From positions 1-36,700 of the forward strand of contig NW_026516468.1 in NCBI RefSeq assembly GCF_025602895.1: a stretch of 36,700 nucleotides of DNA, given 5' to 3'. The position numbers and the translations under genes are program-made. Shown in pieces: positions 34,421 through 36,700 of this stretch (the stretch's first letter is position 1; the number at the start of each line of letters is the position of its first letter). Under the pieces are notes generated by a model. The model was given only the letters and a program-made list of their open reading frames with translations. It did not search any database and had not been told where the DNA came from. This DNA comes from Polychytrium aggregatum. Its lineage: Eukaryota > Chytridiomycota > Chytridiomycetes > Polychytriales.

Positions 34421-34507
34421 GGTCGGACAGATATGTGGAGCAGGCACATCTATTCCGCGATGCAGAGGTCGGGCACCGTCGACCTTTAAACCAGCACATC
34501 TCGTTTC
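34421..34507 (-). repeat. Dispersed homologous segment, copy 2
   Basis: This is the inverted counterpart of 24429-24516. It starts GAAACGAGATGTGCTGG on the minus strand and ends GTCCGACC. About three quarters of positions match by eye, and many differences are C/T transitions or synonymous in the shared frame. It lies upstream of MCTS1. Confidence 0.6.
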
Positions 34508-34606
34508 GTCCGTTTGTTGGCACTGCTGACAATTTGAGTGGCCGCGAGACAAAGTGAGGGAAATGTTGTTGTCGGGCCAACTCGGTCTGTATCGAGCCAA
34601 CTCGTT

Positions 34607-35491
34607 CTACCACGGGCTGGCAGAGACACAAAATCGTCGGCAGCGCATTTGGTTGAGCCAATAACCCGCATAGACACGACCCATAATCTGGAAGTGCGGG
34701 AAGCGAACCTCCCGCTGGAAGACAGGCTCGCCCATGACAATGCCTGAGAAGTGTAGAAGCTTGGGGTCGTTGAGATAACGGTAGATCGTGTCGACTCGAA
34801 CAAGCGTGGGTTTGTCGCCAACATTCGCCCAGATATGATCGCCAAGGAACAGAACCTCGCCACCAATCCGAGCGACCTCAAAGAATTGGATCGAGTTCCG
34901 AAGTGCGCAAGTCTTGTGTGGGAGATGGGTCGCAGCCAGCCGGGACTCGGTTGTTTTCAGCGACAGCAAAAACTTGATGAGAATCGGATCCAATGGCGCC
35001 GTCGTTTCAGCGAGTTCCAGCGATTTGAGGTCGACGGAGTCGAGGAACGTATATCCGCCAAACGGCGGAACGTAGGCGCACGGGCAGAGGCACATTTCGG
35101 GGAGTCGCAGCTGATCCAGGTTCAGACCATTGAGCCGAACATCGTAGGTTATGAATGAAGCTTGAACGATTCCGTCAAAGATCTGGGGAGTCTGGACTTG
35201 GACGACAGCTTTACCTAAATCTTCGGCAACTCGTGAGGCTGGGTTCGATGACTTGATCACCAAGGGGGTCGACCAAACATTGTGGTGTGGCCCCTGATCG
35301 TGGACTCTATAGATTATCGCTGGCCAATATATTGGGACGCCGTTGAAATCGCTGGGGTCGACACGAATGCATGACCTGATATCGAGAGCTTCAAACTCCA
35401 GCGGGTGATGCTTGTTTAACTGAAGGAACACTGAGACGAACACGACCTCTCCTCTCCGGAAGACTGGGTGCGAGGAAATGGGACTCGACAT
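34607..35491 (-). CDS. Clr2-like putative transcriptional silencing protein
   Basis: A single open frame from ATG 35491 to the TAG at 34607-34609 encodes 294 aa. It opens with an FRRGEVVFVSV segment and continues with GVPIYWPAIIYRV, TYDVRLNGLNLDQL and CLCPCAYVPPFGG. A second module contains GGEVLFLGDHIWANVGDKP, LVRVDTIYRYL and LHFSGIV. The order (R-x-GE-hydrophobic start, WPA-hydrophobic, then LP-x-x-Y-PP, then a GAE-x-IW-x-GD-like module) is what I recall for fungal Clr2 proteins. In fission yeast Clr2 belongs to the SHREC heterochromatin complex. This is family-pattern recognition without alignment. No introns are required, but the last 20 or so residues look less conserved, so a missed 3' intron is possible. 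Confidence 0.55.
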   Translation of the reverse strand: MSSPISSHPVFRRGEVVFVSVFLQLNKHHPLEFEALDIRSCIRVDPSDFNGVPIYWPAIIYRVHDQGPHHNVWSTPLVIKSSNPASRVAEDLGKAVVQVQTPQIFDGIVQASFITYDVRLNGLNLDQLRLPEMCLCPCAYVPPFGGYTFLDSVDLKSLELAETTAPLDPILIKFLLSLKTTESRLAATHLPHKTCALRNSIQFFEVARIGGEVLFLGDHIWANVGDKPTLVRVDTIYRYLNDPKLLHFSGIVMGEPVFQREVRFPHFQIMGRVYAGYWLNQMRCRRFCVSASPW

Positions 35492-36403
35492 GCGAGCGTG
35501 CCCAGTAAATAGGACAGCGGCTGTGGATGATTTGGATTCAGCGGCGTGGTCAAGCGATCGGAGGAGCAGAGACCACAGGAAAGAGTCGCAAATAGCCGTC
35601 TGAAGGATGGATCCAACAATGGTGCTAGAAATATGAGAACAGAGCTGAATCCATCAAGCGCAGGGCGTGACAGCGGGTGCCTTTGAGGGTGACCTTGGAT
35701 TTGAGATGGGCGATCCGAGAGACGCACTGGGCCAGACCGATCAAGCCAAAGGTCAGCCGATCATTCAGCCAAAGGAAGAAGGCTGCCGGTTGGACACGGT
35801 GTGGATGGGGGGCGTGGTGTTGGCAAGACGGCAAAGCACGGTGTTCAGGCTACAAGATCTCGGCAATCCCCTATTGCCATCCATCAACCCACCCCGGTCC
35901 GAGCATAGATGTTGAAGGAGTCTGAGATCTGACACAACAGAGAAGCTGATCGCTGGCTCTTCACATGGTTCGACAGGATTCAGAGGACGGCGCCAAGACC
36001 GGCCATGCCCAGCCCCCAGAAATGTGGAGAGTTGCTCTGGTTGTGCTCCTCCATTCGCTGCCGACCGGTCTCTCATATCTCCCTCGAATTATCTCGCACT
36101 CATGCAGACGTGTTATCCAATAACATTATCAAGAGATAAAATTGCAAGTCCAACGTGCATGGATGGGACTGAAACTGCAACGGAACGTGCTACGGAGCGC
36201 AGCACGGAGGGCTGGAAAAGCTTCCAGCGCCAAGCTGTGCTGCGTCCCACCGGTTTGCCTTCCGCAGGCGCCCGCCGTGATGCCCGCCATTGCAGATAAA
36301 AGCTGCTGGGTTTTGGCCCTCAATAAACCAGCAGGGACACAACGCCGTTCAAACCAGTTTTGTAACGAACGGGCAAAGAAGAGAGTATAACCCAGCTGTC
36401 GAG
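35492..36403. other. Intergenic, no gene recognised
   Basis: This region lies upstream of the Clr2-like gene and must contain its promoter. Short open frames on both strands are unremarkable. A 7-bp inverted repeat (CTGCTGG...CCAGCAG, about 36302-36334) encloses an AATAAA at 36322-36327. It could be the 3' end signal of a transcript entering from the left, but no such gene was found. Confidence 0.4.
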
Positions 36404-36459
36404 GCAACGGGATGACGGGCAACGGGACAACGGGGTAACGGGGTAACGGGGCAACGAGG
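36404..36459 (+). repeat. G-rich imperfect 7-9-nt repeat (YAACGGGG)
   Basis: Units GCAACGGG, ATGACGGG, CAACGGG, ACAACGGGG, TAACGGGG, TAACGGGG and CAACGAGG run in tandem. Six G-runs of 3-4 separated by 4-5 nt meet the usual pattern for a possible G-quadruplex on the plus strand. It directly abuts TGTTAG at 36460. Confidence 0.8.
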
Positions 36460-36700
36460 TGTTAGAGTCCGAAGGGGACTCAACAGCAAAAGAGAAAGTG
36501 AGCTCGAAGTGAGCTCAGGGAAAGCAAAGGAAAGGTCCGAAGTGGACTCGGAGAGAGCGAGGGAAGCAAAGATCCGTTCAAGATAAGACCAGTCTCGAAA
36601 TGAGACGTGAGGAACACTCAGAGAATAAAGTAGAAGGCACTTTATTTAGTCCTATTTTGAACGCTGAGGTTCGACTACACATCGCGGGGGTCAGGCTATT
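36460..36700 (+). mobile_element. Possible LTR or structured-RNA element edge (hairpin array), cut by window end
   Basis: The segment begins TGTTAG, like the TG start of many LTRs. It has purine-rich stretches, an AATAAA inside a perfect 8-bp hairpin (36624-36646), and no coding frame. Four further hairpins with 5-nt GAA-starting loops lie at 36465-36481, 36500-36516, 36535-36547 and 36592-36606. No second LTR, primer-binding site or target duplication can be seen because the window ends. A non-coding RNA or another repeat class is equally possible. Confidence 0.3.

Larger units (their letters stand above)
34078..34606. promoter_or_regulatory. MCTS1 upstream region with 11-nt repeats
   Basis: This stretch of about 530 nt lies between the stop of the Clr2-like gene and the MCTS1 start, both minus strand, so the MCTS1 promoter should be here. 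It contains the 11-nt repeat array at 34166-34218 and the second copy of a dispersed segment at 34421-34507. No independent gene is evident. Confidence 0.45.

Noticed and set aside
36460-36700. Firm call of an LTR retrotransposon
   Set aside because: Only the TG start, AATAAA and structure support it; no reverse transcriptase, primer-binding site, second LTR or target duplication is visible before the window ends.

Overview
The window is eukaryotic nuclear DNA, most likely from an early-diverging, flagellated (chytrid-type) fungus. Genes carry many short GT-AG introns (mostly 51-250 nt, some up to about 370 nt), often with recognisable CTAAC/TACTAAC branch sites. Two family assignments support the placement: a CEP192/SPD-2-like centriole protein, a family absent from the familiar non-flagellated fungi, and a secreted protein ending in a fungal CBM19-like chitin-binding module. 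No prokaryotic features, tRNA, rRNA or CRISPR were found. All gene models were spliced by hand from reading-frame continuity, intron phase and family resemblance; no alignment or database search was run.

Layout. 472-3668 (-): NDC80 kinetochore subunit, 10 exons. 4071-8203 (-): CEP192/SPD-2-like protein, 6 exons. 8698-16603 (-): very large NUP214/Nup159-type FG nucleoporin, about 18 exons, with an array of RanBP2-type zinc fingers. 16996-19687 (+): ERV46/ERGIC3 cargo receptor, 6 exons. 21048-22484 (-): secreted protein with a C-terminal CBM19-like module. 24895-27419 (-): Rieske plus DUF455 (ferritin-like) fusion, 9 exons. 27910-31882 (+): PARG, poly(ADP-ribose) glycohydrolase, 11 exons including a 17-nt microexon. 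32696-34077 (-): MCTS1/Tma20, 5 exons. 34607-35491 (-): Clr2-like putative silencing factor. 36404-36700: G-rich repeats followed by a run of small hairpins, possibly the edge of a retroelement LTR.

Functionally this is mostly core cell biology (kinetochore, centrosome, nuclear pore, ER-Golgi cargo cycling, ADP-ribose turnover, translation re-initiation) with one secreted and one uncharacterised redox-type gene. NUP214/ERV46 and the Rieske-DUF455/PARG genes are divergent pairs with intergenic gaps of about 390 and 490 nt, which may act as shared promoters. Gene-poor DNA is concentrated at 19.7-21.0, 22.5-24.9, 31.9-32.7 and 35.5-36.7 kb and holds several short tandem repeats.
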